A stretch of 14,101 nt of DNA, taken from NCBI GenBank assembly GCA_964370185.1, contig CAYJIJ010000064.1:1-14101 (forward strand). Reading direction: 5' to 3'. Below, piece after piece: positions 13,752-14,101 of the stretch. This stretch comes from CAYJEQ01 sp964370185. Lineage in GTDB: Bacteria > Bacillota > Clostridia > Oscillospirales > Ruminococcaceae. The position numbers and the translations under genes are program-made. Below the pieces are notes generated by a model. That model did no database searches. It was not told the origin of the DNA and worked only from the letters and a program-made list of their open reading frames with translations. The first letter of the stretch is position 1. Each line of letters opens with the position of its first letter.

Positions 13752-13994
13752 TGATTTTTTGTATTAAATAGGCATAAAATGCACACTTTATCAATATTAT
13801 TTTACATTATCCATTTATAATGTGCAAAATTTATCAAAATTTGGCTTGTTTTATAAATTTAGGACAATAATGCCACCATGACCACGCAGGGGGATTTGCC
13901 ATTGGATTGGTGTTTTACTGCATGGGGTTTTGGGTTGTGGGGGAGATGTTGTGTGGGTGTGGGGGATTGCTTTCCGTGCCCGAGGTGGTGGGAT
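13752..13994. other. Intergenic region with a G-rich tract
   Basis: There is no gene. The first half is AT-rich. From 13886 the plus strand becomes G/T-rich, with G-runs at 13924-13927, 13932-13934, 13939-13943, 13955-13957 and 13961-13965. Confidence 0.5.
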
Positions 13995-14000
13995 TTCTCA

Positions 14001-14101
14001 TTATTTCAGATTGTGCATCATCCTCGGGCGAACACACAGGTTCGCTCCTACTGCATTTTTTTATCGCTTCGCCCCACACCCCATAATTTTTTGAAAAAAC
14101 C
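14001..14101 (-). repeat. Composite dispersed repeat, copy C, with hairpin unit (cut by window end)
   Basis: A hairpin unit at 14021-14050 (CTCGGGCGAAC...GTTCGCTCCTAC) with its flank TTGTGCATCA is a near copy of 188-228. It is joined to GCATTTTTTTATCGCTTCGCCCCACACCCC-type sequence (14053-14085) and a T-run/A-run block, as in copies A and B. The element continues past the window edge. Confidence 0.8.

Overview
The window looks like a chromosomal segment from an anaerobic low-GC Firmicute of the class Clostridia, probably a gut-type Oscillospirales/Ruminococcaceae-like lineage. The reasons are strong AGGAGG-type Shine-Dalgarno sites, TTGACA/extended -10 promoters, a lipoprotein with the typical clostridial MKKLLSL...LAAC leader and an A/S/P/E-rich linker, a K+-dependent, probably Na+-pumping membrane pyrophosphatase, and many short palindromic intergenic repeats. 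The lineage is inference; no rRNA or tRNA gene is present to anchor it.

Layout. 1-413: a cluster of short hairpin repeats, then copy A of a composite dispersed repeat. 414-2375 (-): uvrB with its own promoter and a near-consensus LexA box. 2376-2736: divergent regulatory region. 2737-6095 (+): a tracrRNA gene and a full-length Cas9 of the Neisseria-like type II-C group. 6096-6896: no protein gene; it holds copy B of the dispersed repeat, a 23-bp perfect hairpin, a one-spacer CRISPR mini-array read from the minus strand, and two strong hairpins. 6897-11091 (-): a siderophore-iron ABC transporter operon, yclN-yclO-yclP, then a 70-codon MarR-tail-like gene, then yclQ. 11092-11570: its promoter and operator-like dyads, plus poorly explained sequence. 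11571-13628 (-): membrane pyrophosphatase with terminator, promoter and a short upstream ORF. 13629-14101: promoter region, G-rich tract and copy C of the dispersed repeat.

How it works together. The most notable unit is the self-contained CRISPR locus: promoter, tracrRNA, cas9 and one spacer between two repeats, with no cas1, cas2 or csn2. The anti-repeat in the tracrRNA aligns without gaps to the array repeats, so the parts belong together, and all Cas9 catalytic residues are present. The locus could make a guide complex but cannot acquire spacers by itself. The tracrRNA terminator hairpin carries an extended -10 element only 30 bp upstream of the cas9 start, which suggests coupling of tracrRNA and cas9 expression. 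The iron-uptake operon has a well-formed promoter whose spacer contains a TTAGC-ATAT-GCTAA dyad, which fits metal- or MarR-type control. The pyrophosphatase is a separate energy-conserving gene. The composite dispersed repeat starts 3 to 11 nt after the stop codons of both cas9 and uvrB, in the same orientation relative to each gene.
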